From Bacteroidota bacterium (lineage in GTDB: Bacteria; Bacteroidota; Bacteroidia; Chitinophagales; Chitinophagaceae), in assembly GCA_018267915.1 (NCBI GenBank), contig JAFDXN010000058.1, positions 1-64,000 of the forward strand: a stretch of DNA of 64,000 bases, in the 5' to 3' direction. Position 1 is the stretch's first letter; each line of letters starts with the position of its first letter. The notes under the pieces were generated by a model. The model was not told the origin of the DNA and searched no databases. It saw only the letters and a list, made by a program, of their open reading frames with translations. Of the stretch, positions 1-8,388 are shown in pieces. The translations under genes and the position numbers were made by a program.

Positions 1-58
1 AACTGTAAAGGACAGCACAACAGGAGCGAAGGTTACCGAGCGGTTTTTGAAAGAGTAA
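1..58 (+). CDS. C-terminal end of a T9SS type A-sorted secreted protein (partial)
   Basis: The window opens inside a gene. In the frame starting at base 2 the last 18 residues end in KVTERFLKE before a TAA at 56-58. The ending closely matches that of the NHL protein downstream (VVTKRFVKE), which is the last strand of a type IX secretion system type A sorting domain. The protein is therefore probably secreted to the cell surface by T9SS. Nothing can be said about its main domain, which lies outside the window; a second NHL-repeat protein is a reasonable guess because the start region of the next NHL gene is duplicated just downstream. Confidence 0.7.
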   Translation, partial: TVKDSTTGAKVTERFLKE

Positions 59-70
59 ACTGAAGTTTCC

Positions 71-226
71 GTAGCTATTTTACTATGTCAATCATCATTA
101 AACAACATATCAATGAATGCCCCGCCTACCGGACGGGCAGGCATTACAAATGGAGTTTTATTTCGTGTACCGGATGCCCTGCGGAACATCCGGAACAACT
201 GGGTAAATCAATTTACTACCGCTTAG
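71..226 (+). pseudogene. Truncated duplicate of the promoter and start of the NHL gene, with a palindrome inserted
   Basis: Bases 71-203 repeat the block at 1018-1130, which covers about 40 bases upstream of the NHL gene start and its first 24 codons. In this copy the reading frame starts at ATG 113 and stops at TAG 224-226 after 37 residues, soon after the homology ends, so it is a gene-start fragment. Between the shared ATGAATGCC and the shared GGAGTTTTATTTCG lies an extra segment (about 122-147) containing an imperfect palindrome, GCCTACCGGACGGGCAGGC. Both copies carry a CCGGATG...CATCCGG hairpin (170-193 here). Confidence 0.65.
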
Positions 227-240
227 CCATTGACACGATT

Positions 241-372
241 AAAGCAATCTGAAGATTGCCTGCCGGGACGACGAAGTCGGAAGACTTCGCCGAACGGGGG
301 GTTGGTTGATAGGTTGATATGTTTGATAGGTGATCCCCGGGGTTATTCCGGATGTTCCGAAGGCATCCGGAA
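241..372. repeat. Cluster of short hairpins (REP-like) next to the RAYT gene
   Basis: Three perfect inverted repeats lie within 130 bases: CAATC/GATTG at 245-258, CGAAGTC/GACTTCG at 272-288, and TTCCGGATG/CATCCGGAA at 346-372. The last has the same stem as the hairpins at 170-193 and 1096-1119. Such stems beside a Y1 tyrosine transposase gene are what is known of REP elements and their RAYT enzymes; that these particular hairpins are its substrates is an inference. The stretch also contains a run of TTGATAGGT-type repeats (301-331) and no credible gene. Confidence 0.5.
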
Positions 373-419
373 CACGCATAGAAAGCCGTTTTGCAAACGG
401 TATTCAAAGCCCGCAAAGC

Positions 420-950
420 CTAATAAAAATACGACAGCCCGATCAGGCCTTTAAGCCCGTAAAAATCGCGGGCGCTGCTGTAGATGTATGCTTCCTCGCG
501 GTCCCAAAGGCCGGTGCGGACGGGATTTTCATGGATGTATTTCAGCTTTTGCTGAAAGAATGGCCGGCTGTGTATCAGTTCAGGGTGGTTGCCGGGCTGC
601 CAGAAGGTGATGTCGCCATCCCTTTTAAGCAGCCACAGCAGCCAGTTTTTGCGGCTCTCGTACTTATTGTTTTCTATAGCGTCAACTACCTTAGTTGCAG
701 TGTACTTTTTGAAATCGCGCAGGGTGTCGCTGAGTTCGTGGCCTTCGCTGCAGGCCGCTATCATGTGCAGGTGATTGGTCATGATGACCCAACCGTATAT
801 CAACAGGCCTTTGTGCTGCTAGCAATGTTTCAGGCTGTTGACCACAATATCTGCATATTCTTTTCGAGTGAACACGTCGGCCCACTGGTTAACAGTGCAA
901 GTGATAAAGTATAAGCCTTGCTGGTCGTCTATCTTATAAGCGAAGCCCAT
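420..950 (-). pseudogene. REP-associated tyrosine transposase (RAYT, Y1 family), interrupted by a stop codon
   Basis: Reading leftwards from ATG at 948-950, the sequence gives MGFAYKIDDQQGLYFITCTV, typical of the start of Y1 transposases of the REP-associated type (the TnpA-REP/DUF1568 group). It continues through LKHC to an in-frame TAG at 819-821 and then, in the same frame, QHKGLLIYGWVIMTNHLH, which contains the His-x-His metal motif of the family, then the C-terminal part with KLKYIHENPVR. A single change CAG to TAG explains the break. A shorter product could start at an internal ATG (803) but would lack the first strand of the catalytic domain. About 176 codons in total, near family size. 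Likely inactive unless the stop is suppressed. Confidence 0.85.
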
Positions 951-1059
951 AATGCAGTTTTGGTTAAATTAAGTATATTTGAATTGCGTGTAAAATACAG
1001 TTTTGTCTTGAGGCCGTGTAGCTATTTAACTACGTCAATCATCATTAAACAACATATCA

Positions 1060-2472
1060 ATGAATGCCTTTGCAAAAGGAGTTTTATTTCGTGTACCGGA
1101 TGCCTTGCAGAACATCCGGAACAACTGGGGAATACTTATTATCACTTTTCTAGCCATGTGCTCGAGTTGGTCGTTCGGTCAAACTGGTACAATAAATACT
1201 TTTGCTGGCAACGGGACTGATGGAAATGGGGGCGATAATGGTTCCGCGCTTTCAGCCAGTGTGGCAAATCCAGGGGGACTTGCTTTCGATAGCAAGGGGA
1301 ATTTATATATTGTTACATCGCCGGCTATTCCAAAGGTTAGGAAAGTTGATGTAAACGGAATTATCACAACTTTTGCCGGAACCGGCGTCAACGGTTTCAG
1401 TGGAGATAATGGCCCTGCTATATCAGCCCAGTTGAATTATCCTTTGTATGTAGCTGTAGATTCTAAGGACAATGTATATGTTTCTGATGCAAGTAACCAT
1501 AGAATTAGAAAAATTGACACTAATGGTGTCATTACTACTTTTGCTGGCAACGGTACTGGCGGCTTTGGTGGAGACAATGGCCCAGCAACGCTGGCCTCAT
1601 TATATGCGCCCTGGGGGCTAAGTTTTGACAGACATGATAATTTGTTTATTGCCGATCATGTAAATAACAGGATTAGGAAAATTGACACTAATGGTATCAT
1701 CACGACGATAGCAGGTATTGGTACTATTGGCTATAGCGGTGACAATGGGTTAGCTATTAATGCGCAACTATATCATCCATCGTCAGTAGTGGTGGATGCT
1801 GCGGATGTTATTTACATCGCAGATTGGGAAAATAACAGAATAAGAACAATTAATGATTCGGGGATAATCACCACTATCGCTGGTAATGGCGGAGTTTCTT
1901 ATAATGGAGACGGGATACCTGCCACTAGTGCCGAACTGGCGGCCCCATACTCCATCGTACTTGATCAGCAAAACGATATTTACATTGCAGATGCAGGCAA
2001 CTCTCGCATTCGAAAAATAAGTTCTTCAAATGGGTTAATTTCCACAACAGCTGGTACCGGGGTTCATGGTTTTAGCGGAGATAACGGACCTGCTGATTCG
2101 GCTGAAATATATTTACCCGAGGGGTTAACTCTCGACAGATGTGACAACTTGTATATTTCAGAGGTTCAAAATAAGCGTGTTAGAAAAGTAACCTTCCACC
2201 CCAACTGCTTCCCTGAAAGCGTAAATGAGGTGAGGACTGGAAACGATATAGTAATCTACCCCAACCCGGCCAAAGAGCAACTAACAATAACAGGTACAAG
2301 CCTAATGGCCATAGCTGTAATGAATGCCATAGGCCAGGTGCTGATAGCGCAAAAGAACTACAACAGCAACAAAGCGATAGTAAACGTAAGCAGCCTGGCT
2401 GCAGGAGTATATTTTATAAGAGTGAGCGATAAGAACGGGAATGTGGTGACGAAGCGGTTTGTTAAGGAGTAA
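1060..2472 (+). CDS. NHL-repeat six-bladed beta-propeller protein, T9SS type A-sorted
   Basis: A secreted protein of 470 residues. The N-terminus has an unusually long leader (about 24 residues, partly encoded by a CCGGATG...CATCCGG hairpin) before a hydrophobic signal segment ending near WSFGQ. Residues about 43-380 are six consecutive units of about 56 residues, each with the pattern ITTFAGNG...GDNGPA...NLYIAD...NRIRKI, as expected for one closed six-bladed propeller. The last 80 residues are a type A sorting domain, with VIYPNPAKEQL, LAAGVYFIRV and a basic end. Propellers of this kind bind proteins, sugars or peptides; the ligand is unknown. The start is uncertain: ATG 1060 is shared with the duplicated fragment at 113, and the next in-frame ATG (1156) would remove most of the signal segment. 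Confidence 0.85.
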   Translation: MNAFAKGVLFRVPDALQNIRNNWGILIITFLAMCSSWSFGQTGTINTFAGNGTDGNGGDNGSALSASVANPGGLAFDSKGNLYIVTSPAIPKVRKVDVNGIITTFAGTGVNGFSGDNGPAISAQLNYPLYVAVDSKDNVYVSDASNHRIRKIDTNGVITTFAGNGTGGFGGDNGPATLASLYAPWGLSFDRHDNLFIADHVNNRIRKIDTNGIITTIAGIGTIGYSGDNGLAINAQLYHPSSVVVDAADVIYIADWENNRIRTINDSGIITTIAGNGGVSYNGDGIPATSAELAAPYSIVLDQQNDIYIADAGNSRIRKISSSNGLISTTAGTGVHGFSGDNGPADSAEIYLPEGLTLDRCDNLYISEVQNKRVRKVTFHPNCFPESVNEVRTGNDIVIYPNPAKEQLTITGTSLMAIAVMNAIGQVLIAQKNYNSNKAIVNVSSLAAGVYFIRVSDKNGNVVTKRFVKE

Positions 2473-2538
2473 CTAATTATTTGCTGAATGGCGCAATACC
2501 CAATGGCTCAATGAAAGCGATAAAAAAGCGGGTACCTG

Positions 2539-3177
2539 ATGATAGCATCAAGTTTGACTTTAAATGTGGATTCCTATTTTGACAAGGTGTTTTATATCAA
2601 CCTGCCCGAGGATAACCTTCGTAATGAGCAGATGATAAGGCAGTTGAAACAATACGGCATTAGTAATTATGAACGTGTGGAGGCAGTGCGCTTTACCGAA
2701 ATACCAGGCTTTGAGCTATACCGAAATTTCAATAAGCATGACCGTAAGTATGTCCTTGGCCAGCTATCGTGCAGGGCAATGCATGTGAAGCTGATGAAAC
2801 TGGCAAAAGATAGGAGCTATGACAAAATACTGATACTGGAAGACGATGCACTACTCCTACAGGATCCCAACGCGCTTTTAAGAGATAATAATCAGGTGCT
2901 GAACGAATGGGACATGCTTTATTACGGCGGGCAAATAGAACCACATTTCAGAAACCAGATCGTTTGCACGCATGCCTACGCAGTGAAGAGCAGCCTGTTC
3001 GACAATATAATCTATATGGCTGAAGCATCCGGTATGGAGATTGACAATTTTTACGCCAAGATATTACAGCATATGAGCTACAACTACAACCGGTCAGGCA
3101 AATATAACATAAGGATCATACAGCCTTTTAACCAGGTTATACAAGACAATAAATTTGCATCGCAGATACAATCTTAG
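2539..3177 (+). CDS. Family 25-type glycosyltransferase
   Basis: A soluble protein of 212 residues. It starts with FDKVFYINLPEDNLRNEQM, the usual opening of family 25 (LPS biosynthesis) transferases, has a GQLSCRAMHVKLMKLA segment where the family has the Gly/Ser-Cys-His helix, and carries ILILEDDALLL near residue 97, the expected acidic metal-binding motif. These enzymes add a sugar, often galactose, to lipopolysaccharide or surface glycans in the cytoplasm. It lies 66 bases after the NHL gene and 38 bases before a second glycosyltransferase-like fragment, so a role in surface or protein glycosylation is plausible. Donor and acceptor cannot be read from the sequence. Confidence 0.75.
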   Translation: MIASSLTLNVDSYFDKVFYINLPEDNLRNEQMIRQLKQYGISNYERVEAVRFTEIPGFELYRNFNKHDRKYVLGQLSCRAMHVKLMKLAKDRSYDKILILEDDALLLQDPNALLRDNNQVLNEWDMLYYGGQIEPHFRNQIVCTHAYAVKSSLFDNIIYMAEASGMEIDNFYAKILQHMSYNYNRSGKYNIRIIQPFNQVIQDNKFASQIQS

Positions 3178-3215
3178 AAACAATTTTCATCACAACCGCA
3201 AAACGATCAATCATT

Positions 3216-3524
3216 ATGAACATTATTTTCCAGATTGATGGTGGTATCGGCAAGAGTATTGCTGCCACGGCAGTATGTAAAGCCATAAAAAAGTATTATC
3301 CTTGTAGTAAGCTGATCGTGATCACGGCTTACCCGGAGGTGTTTTTCTGCAACCCGAATGTGGACAGGGTACTTGGCCATAACAATCTTCATTATTTCTA
3401 CAGTGATTTTATTGAGGGGCAAAACGTGAAAGTACTTGCCCATAATCCTTACCTGGACACTGCTTTTGTAAATGGGGAAGGGCACCTGATCAAAGTATGG
3501 TGCGAGATGTTCGGAGTGCGATAG
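3216..3524 (+). CDS. Glycosyltransferase-like N-terminal fragment (102 aa)
   Basis: The product starts MNIIFQIDGGIGKSIAATAV and alternates predicted strands and helices like the first Rossmann half of GT-B transferases related to heptosyltransferases (family 9). Known relatives, as far as I can judge, are longer and have a second domain. Here the frame ends with TAG at 3522-3524 right after WCEMFGVR, a point where related proteins seem to continue. A few further residues (IGAPIYE) can be read in another frame before a stop, so a frameshift followed by truncation is possible. It is probably a remnant, or a short protein of unknown function. It follows the family 25 gene by 38 bases. Confidence 0.5.
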   Translation: MNIIFQIDGGIGKSIAATAVCKAIKKYYPCSKLIVITAYPEVFFCNPNVDRVLGHNNLHYFYSDFIEGQNVKVLAHNPYLDTAFVNGEGHLIKVWCEMFGVR

Positions 3525-3666
3525 GTGCGCCAATTTATGAATAAGTCGATATGGGTGTAAAATCAATGCCTGACTGTGCTGAGAACTAGCCGCTTAAGCA
3601 TCGGAATATTTCAGTTTAGAAAAGCTTGAATTGTATATTATTTTCGTGCCCTGTAAGACGTCACTC

Positions 3667-6600
3667 ATGAATAAAATTTACAAGTTTCTTTTCTTTATTA
3701 CCATCTTTTTTTCTTCTATAAGTTGTTACGCTGACGGCAATGGTACGCTTGGCGGTATCATGGACATGATAAAATGCGGGCTGAACTATACGTCGGCATC
3801 GCAAAGGCTGGGGCAGCGGTTTTCGCCTGCGGGGGTAGCGCAGCCGGCGGGCTTTGTGATAAGCGGCATTCCCGCATGTGCCAGTATCGAAAAGGCGTAC
3901 CTGTGGGCTGAAGGGTCGGGCGACGGAACTGCACAAACAGCTACTATAGCAGGACCTAGCGGTACGCAAAACTTCCTGATGTCGATAATAGGGCAGGGGG
4001 CTGATAAGTGCTGGGGCTATGCCGGCTCTTACACTTACCGGGCCGATGTTACATCGGTAGTGACGGGGAATGGTACTTACAATATTTCGGGCTTGCTGAC
4101 GAATCCGCCCAATACATCGAACGACATGGACGGCGCGACGCTGATGATAGTGTACAGCGACCCGACGGCTAGCTACCAGGGAAGGATAGTGATAGCGGAC
4201 GGATCGATAGTGGTGGGCGGCGGAACAGCAAACATCAATTTGACTTATCCGGCCGTGTGCGGAAACACGACCAATGCCTCTGCATTTTCGGCTGTGGGCG
4301 ACCTGCAGATGAACCCTGCCTCGTGGAGCCTGAATGGCACTGCTGTATCGCAGACATGGAACTGGTGGAACTATGCGCAAACCAGTACCACGATCACGAA
4401 CGGGCAGACCTCATCGAACTTCAATCTTAATTCAGGCGGTGATTGCTTCAACTATGCGCTGGCGGGCGTTTATTTCCAAACCACGAGCTGCGCTACCTGT
4501 ACTTCACCGACGATCGCCATTACCACAAGCGGTACGGATGCTACCTGCAGCAGTTGTAATGGTACGGCTTCGGTGACGTCGGCCACGGCGGGGTATGGGC
4601 CTAATACATTTACCTATTCGTGGGCGCCGAGTGGCGGAACGAATGCTACTGCAACGGGACTATGCGCCGGCACTTATACAGTTACCGTATCGAACGGCTG
4701 CCTGACCGGCACAGCCACGGTGACGGTAAACACTACGGGCAGCGTGAGCGTGACCGGCACGCAGACCAATGCGAGCTGCTACGGGCAGTGTAATGGCAGC
4801 GCAACTGTGAGTGCAACGGGCGGTACTTTGCCCTACACGTACTCGTGGGCGCCCAGCGGCGGCAACGGACCGACCGCAACAGGCCTATGTGCCGGTAACT
4901 ATACCTGTACGGTGACATCGGCGAACGGCTGCACTGGAACAAAGACATTTACCATTACACAACCACCACAACTGACCGCATCTATTTCTGCTGTCAAAAC
5001 ATCGGTATGTTACGGCCAGGGAACGACCATTAACTTCAGTGGCACGCCTAATGCTACTGTTACCTACAATACCGGCGGACCGAACCAGACGATAACACTT
5101 AATGGCGCGGGTACCGCCAGCATCAATACGGGCGCGCTGACCGGAAATATTACCTACACATTGGTAAGCATACAGCTTGCTTCATGCATGGCTACGGTGA
5201 GCGGATCGGTTACGGTAACGGTGAACCCACTGCCGGTGTTCAGCGCGGGTATGCCGTCCAATAACGGCCCTATCTGTTCCGGTAATACGCTGGACCTGTT
5301 CGCATCGACCGTGCCTGCAAGCACGGGCTATAGCTGGACAGGACCTGCATTCGGCGTTCCCAACGCGACGCAGAATCCCGTAGTCAACAATGCGCCCATC
5401 GGGGATGCCGGCACCTATACAGTAACAGCTACCGATGCGAATGGCTGCTCTGTAACAGGGACGACCACGGTGGTGATCTACCAAACACCTGCGATAACAA
5501 TTGCCAGCACCACCAACCCAACAACATGCGGAGGCAACCAGGGTGCGATCGTTATCGGCGGACTGACACCCAACGGCAGCTATACCTTGCATTATTCGAC
5601 ACCCACGGCAGTAATTACTTCAATTACGGCAAATGGCGCAGGGCAGTATAATATTACAGGGCTGCCGGCGGGTACCTACAGTAATATCTATGTGACCCAG
5701 AATAATTGTCCGTCGAATACTTTAGGCCCTGTGACGCTGACGGACCCTGCTCCGCCGCAGATAACCAGCACGTCAAGCTCATCGCCCACGACATGTAACG
5801 GCACGCAGGGAACTATAACGCTTTCGGGACTGCTACCCAACACTGCCTACATTGTGAACTATTATTATAATGCCGTTCTGCAGACTACAAGCATTATCTC
5901 GAACTTTGCAGGCCAGGTCATTATAACGGGTCTCGCGGCCGGCACCTACAGCAATGTTACCGTTGCGCTCAACAACTGTACGTCGACCGCAGTGGGGCCA
6001 TTTGTTCTGGTGGACCCTGCGGCCCCGGTGGTAATGGCAAGCAATAATTCGCCGATATGCGAAGGGCAAACACTTAACTTATTCTCAACCGTAACTTTCA
6101 ATGGTAATCCTGTGCCGCCCAGCAGCATCAGCTGGACAGGCCCGGCTTTTGTAACACCCAATGCACAGCAAAACCCAACGGTGGCTAATGCCGTTCCATC
6201 ATACAGTGGTACTTATACGGTGGTGGCAACGTATGCCAATTGCAGCTCGCAACCGGCTACTACAAACGTAACTGTGAGCCCCGCACCGGCTACGCCGGTA
6301 ATGTCATCGAACAGCCCGGTGTGCTCAGACAGCGACCTGTTGCTTATGGTAAATACAATACCCGGCGCTGTTGATTATCACTGGACGGGACCGAACGGAC
6401 TGTCGGTGCATCAACAGAATGTTACCATTACGGACGCGCAAACAATAAATGCAGGTACATATACACTCGCAGTCACTACGAACAATAATTGTGGCTTACT
6501 CACGCCCGCGACGATAAACGTGGTGGTGAACCAGACGCCAGGCGTGCCAACCGTGCAGGATGTCGCTTATTGTCAAGGCGAAACGGCCAATGCGCTGACC

Positions 6601-8310
6601 GCAACACCCTCAGGCAATGCCAGTGATGTGATAAAATGGTACACCGTGCCGACAGGTGGCACAGGTACTGTTACGGCCCCTGTGCCTGCGACATCAACCC
6701 CCGGAACTTACACATGGTATGTGAGCCAGGAGACTGCTGCAGGATGTGAAGGGCTGCGCGTGCCACAGATGGTGACCATAAAGCAAAAGCCGGCCACACC
6801 GGTGGTTGTGACCGCACAGCACTATTGCGAAGCAGATAGTAATGTGAGTGCGTTTGTAGCTACAGGAGATTCGGTGAGGTGGTATACGGCACCTACCGGC
6901 GGGGTCGGGTCGTATACCGCGCCAACCCCGTCGACAGACACCCCCGGTAACTTTACATGGTACGTAACCCAGACCGTGAACGGCTGCGAAAGCGATAGGG
7001 AACCGGTAACGATCAAAGTGAATGCAAAACCTCCGGTACCTGTTACTACCCCGGTTACTTACTGCCTGGGCGATGCTGCCACACCGCTCACAGCCACAGC
7101 TCAATTTTCGCTGAACTGGTATGACGTGCCAACCGGTGGCGTGCCTCTGAGCACAGCACCGGTACCTTCTACAGATACACCTTCTGGGAAGACATGGTAT
7201 GTGAGCCAGACAGCAAACTTCTGTGAGAGCGACAGGGCACCGCTCACAGTTACTGTATTATACCGGCCGACTGCCAGTATCATTGCCTCGGGCAATGAGG
7301 TATGTCAGCAAGACAGCCTGACCTTTACCTACAGCGGCAATGCACAGCCCACTACGACCTATGCATGGACGTGGCCAACGGGCAGCACCGTGCTGAGCGG
7401 AACAGGCCCCGGCCCGTATGTAGTGCGTTTCAACAATATGGGAGTATTTACTGTATCGCTGATAGCAACCGACAGCATATGCTCCAGCCCAGAGGCAGTT
7501 GACACGGTGAAAGTGAAACAGACACCGGAGTTGGCTATTAACCTCCGCAACAACATTGTCTGCGTTGGGGACATGAGCTACCTGGACATTGCCTGGGTGA
7601 ACATGGAAGTGCAGAGCTACCTATGGGATTTTGGTGGTGGCCACATTATCAATGGTGACAACATGGCCAACGGCGAAGGTCCTTATTATGTGACATGGAA
7701 CAATGAGGGTAAGTACACCGTAAAACTGAATATAAGTGCAAAGGACGGTTGTGGTGCGATGGCAAGCGACACAGTAGAAGTGCATCCTTACCCTGAAGCA
7801 AAGATCAACGCCTCTGCGACGGAAGGATTGTGCGCAGGGCAAGATATCGTGTTAACGGCAAGCGTAAATAATAGTAAGTATACCTACCAATGGGCACCGA
7901 GGGAATTCTTTGACTACGACTACAACAGCCCGGTAGTGACAGCCCATGCCGATAAGAGTCAACACATTTCGCTGAAGGTGACAAACGAGTATGGCTGCCA
8001 GAGCATGGACAGCATAATGATCGACACCAAACCCTGCTGCGAACTATTGCTACCCAATGCATTCTCGCCCAACGGAGACAGTAAGAATGACCTGTTCCGT
8101 ATACTGAACCCCGGCAGGCATAAACTGGTCAGCTTCAGGGTACTGAATCGCTACGGTGAAGTGGTTTTTGAAACTGCAAATGAAAATGACGGGTGGAACG
8201 GTGCGCTTAACGGCGTGGCACAGGAAATGGGCGTTTACTTCTACCAGGTAAAATATCTCTGCGACGGCAAGGAAGTGTACCTGAAAGGAGATGTAACACT
8301 AATACGATAA
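3667..8310 (+). CDS. Giant surface adhesin with SprB-like and Ig/PKD-like repeats, T9SS type B-sorted
   Basis: About 1547 residues. ATG 3667 is preferred over the ATG at 3631 because it places a clean signal peptide (MNKIYKFLFFITIFFSS) at the start. Order: a Cys-containing head of about 270 residues; two SprB-type repeats (YSWAPSGG...GLCAGTYTVTV, about 4510-4975); several Ig-like/PKD-like modules; three near-identical modules of about 80 residues with WYT-PTGG, PSTDTPG, TWYVSQT and NGCES (about 6530-7260); PKD-like modules with YLWDFGGG; and a C-terminal gliding-motility/type B sorting domain (PNAFSPNGDSKNDLF ... GDVTLIR). In the SprB family such proteins are cell-surface adhesins moved by the gliding machinery; whether this one is mobile is unknown. 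A terminator follows. Confidence 0.9.
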   Translation: MNKIYKFLFFITIFFSSISCYADGNGTLGGIMDMIKCGLNYTSASQRLGQRFSPAGVAQPAGFVISGIPACASIEKAYLWAEGSGDGTAQTATIAGPSGTQNFLMSIIGQGADKCWGYAGSYTYRADVTSVVTGNGTYNISGLLTNPPNTSNDMDGATLMIVYSDPTASYQGRIVIADGSIVVGGGTANINLTYPAVCGNTTNASAFSAVGDLQMNPASWSLNGTAVSQTWNWWNYAQTSTTITNGQTSSNFNLNSGGDCFNYALAGVYFQTTSCATCTSPTIAITTSGTDATCSSCNGTASVTSATAGYGPNTFTYSWAPSGGTNATATGLCAGTYTVTVSNGCLTGTATVTVNTTGSVSVTGTQTNASCYGQCNGSATVSATGGTLPYTYSWAPSGGNGPTATGLCAGNYTCTVTSANGCTGTKTFTITQPPQLTASISAVKTSVCYGQGTTINFSGTPNATVTYNTGGPNQTITLNGAGTASINTGALTGNITYTLVSIQLASCMATVSGSVTVTVNPLPVFSAGMPSNNGPICSGNTLDLFASTVPASTGYSWTGPAFGVPNATQNPVVNNAPIGDAGTYTVTATDANGCSVTGTTTVVIYQTPAITIASTTNPTTCGGNQGAIVIGGLTPNGSYTLHYSTPTAVITSITANGAGQYNITGLPAGTYSNIYVTQNNCPSNTLGPVTLTDPAPPQITSTSSSSPTTCNGTQGTITLSGLLPNTAYIVNYYYNAVLQTTSIISNFAGQVIITGLAAGTYSNVTVALNNCTSTAVGPFVLVDPAAPVVMASNNSPICEGQTLNLFSTVTFNGNPVPPSSISWTGPAFVTPNAQQNPTVANAVPSYSGTYTVVATYANCSSQPATTNVTVSPAPATPVMSSNSPVCSDSDLLLMVNTIPGAVDYHWTGPNGLSVHQQNVTITDAQTINAGTYTLAVTTNNNCGLLTPATINVVVNQTPGVPTVQDVAYCQGETANALTATPSGNASDVIKWYTVPTGGTGTVTAPVPATSTPGTYTWYVSQETAAGCEGLRVPQMVTIKQKPATPVVVTAQHYCEADSNVSAFVATGDSVRWYTAPTGGVGSYTAPTPSTDTPGNFTWYVTQTVNGCESDREPVTIKVNAKPPVPVTTPVTYCLGDAATPLTATAQFSLNWYDVPTGGVPLSTAPVPSTDTPSGKTWYVSQTANFCESDRAPLTVTVLYRPTASIIASGNEVCQQDSLTFTYSGNAQPTTTYAWTWPTGSTVLSGTGPGPYVVRFNNMGVFTVSLIATDSICSSPEAVDTVKVKQTPELAINLRNNIVCVGDMSYLDIAWVNMEVQSYLWDFGGGHIINGDNMANGEGPYYVTWNNEGKYTVKLNISAKDGCGAMASDTVEVHPYPEAKINASATEGLCAGQDIVLTASVNNSKYTYQWAPREFFDYDYNSPVVTAHADKSQHISLKVTNEYGCQSMDSIMIDTKPCCELLLPNAFSPNGDSKNDLFRILNPGRHKLVSFRVLNRYGEVVFETANENDGWNGALNGVAQEMGVYFYQVKYLCDGKEVYLKGDVTLIR

Positions 8311-8330
8311 AATATTAATTATGAATATTG

Positions 8331-8360
8331 AAAAACTGCCTTCAGACAAGGCAGTTTTTT
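8331..8360 (+). terminator. Rho-independent terminator after the adhesin gene
   Basis: AAAACTGCCTT and AAGGCAGTTTT form a stem around a 5-base loop, followed by a T run (8354-8361). It lies 20 bases after the stop codon of the adhesin gene. Confidence 0.85.
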
Positions 8361-8388
8361 TATTACTTTATCCGGGTAAAGAAATAGC

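Noticed and set aside
330..914. Plus-strand frame of 194 codons across the RAYT gene
   Set aside because: The opposite strand gives a clear transposase with conserved motifs; this frame has none.
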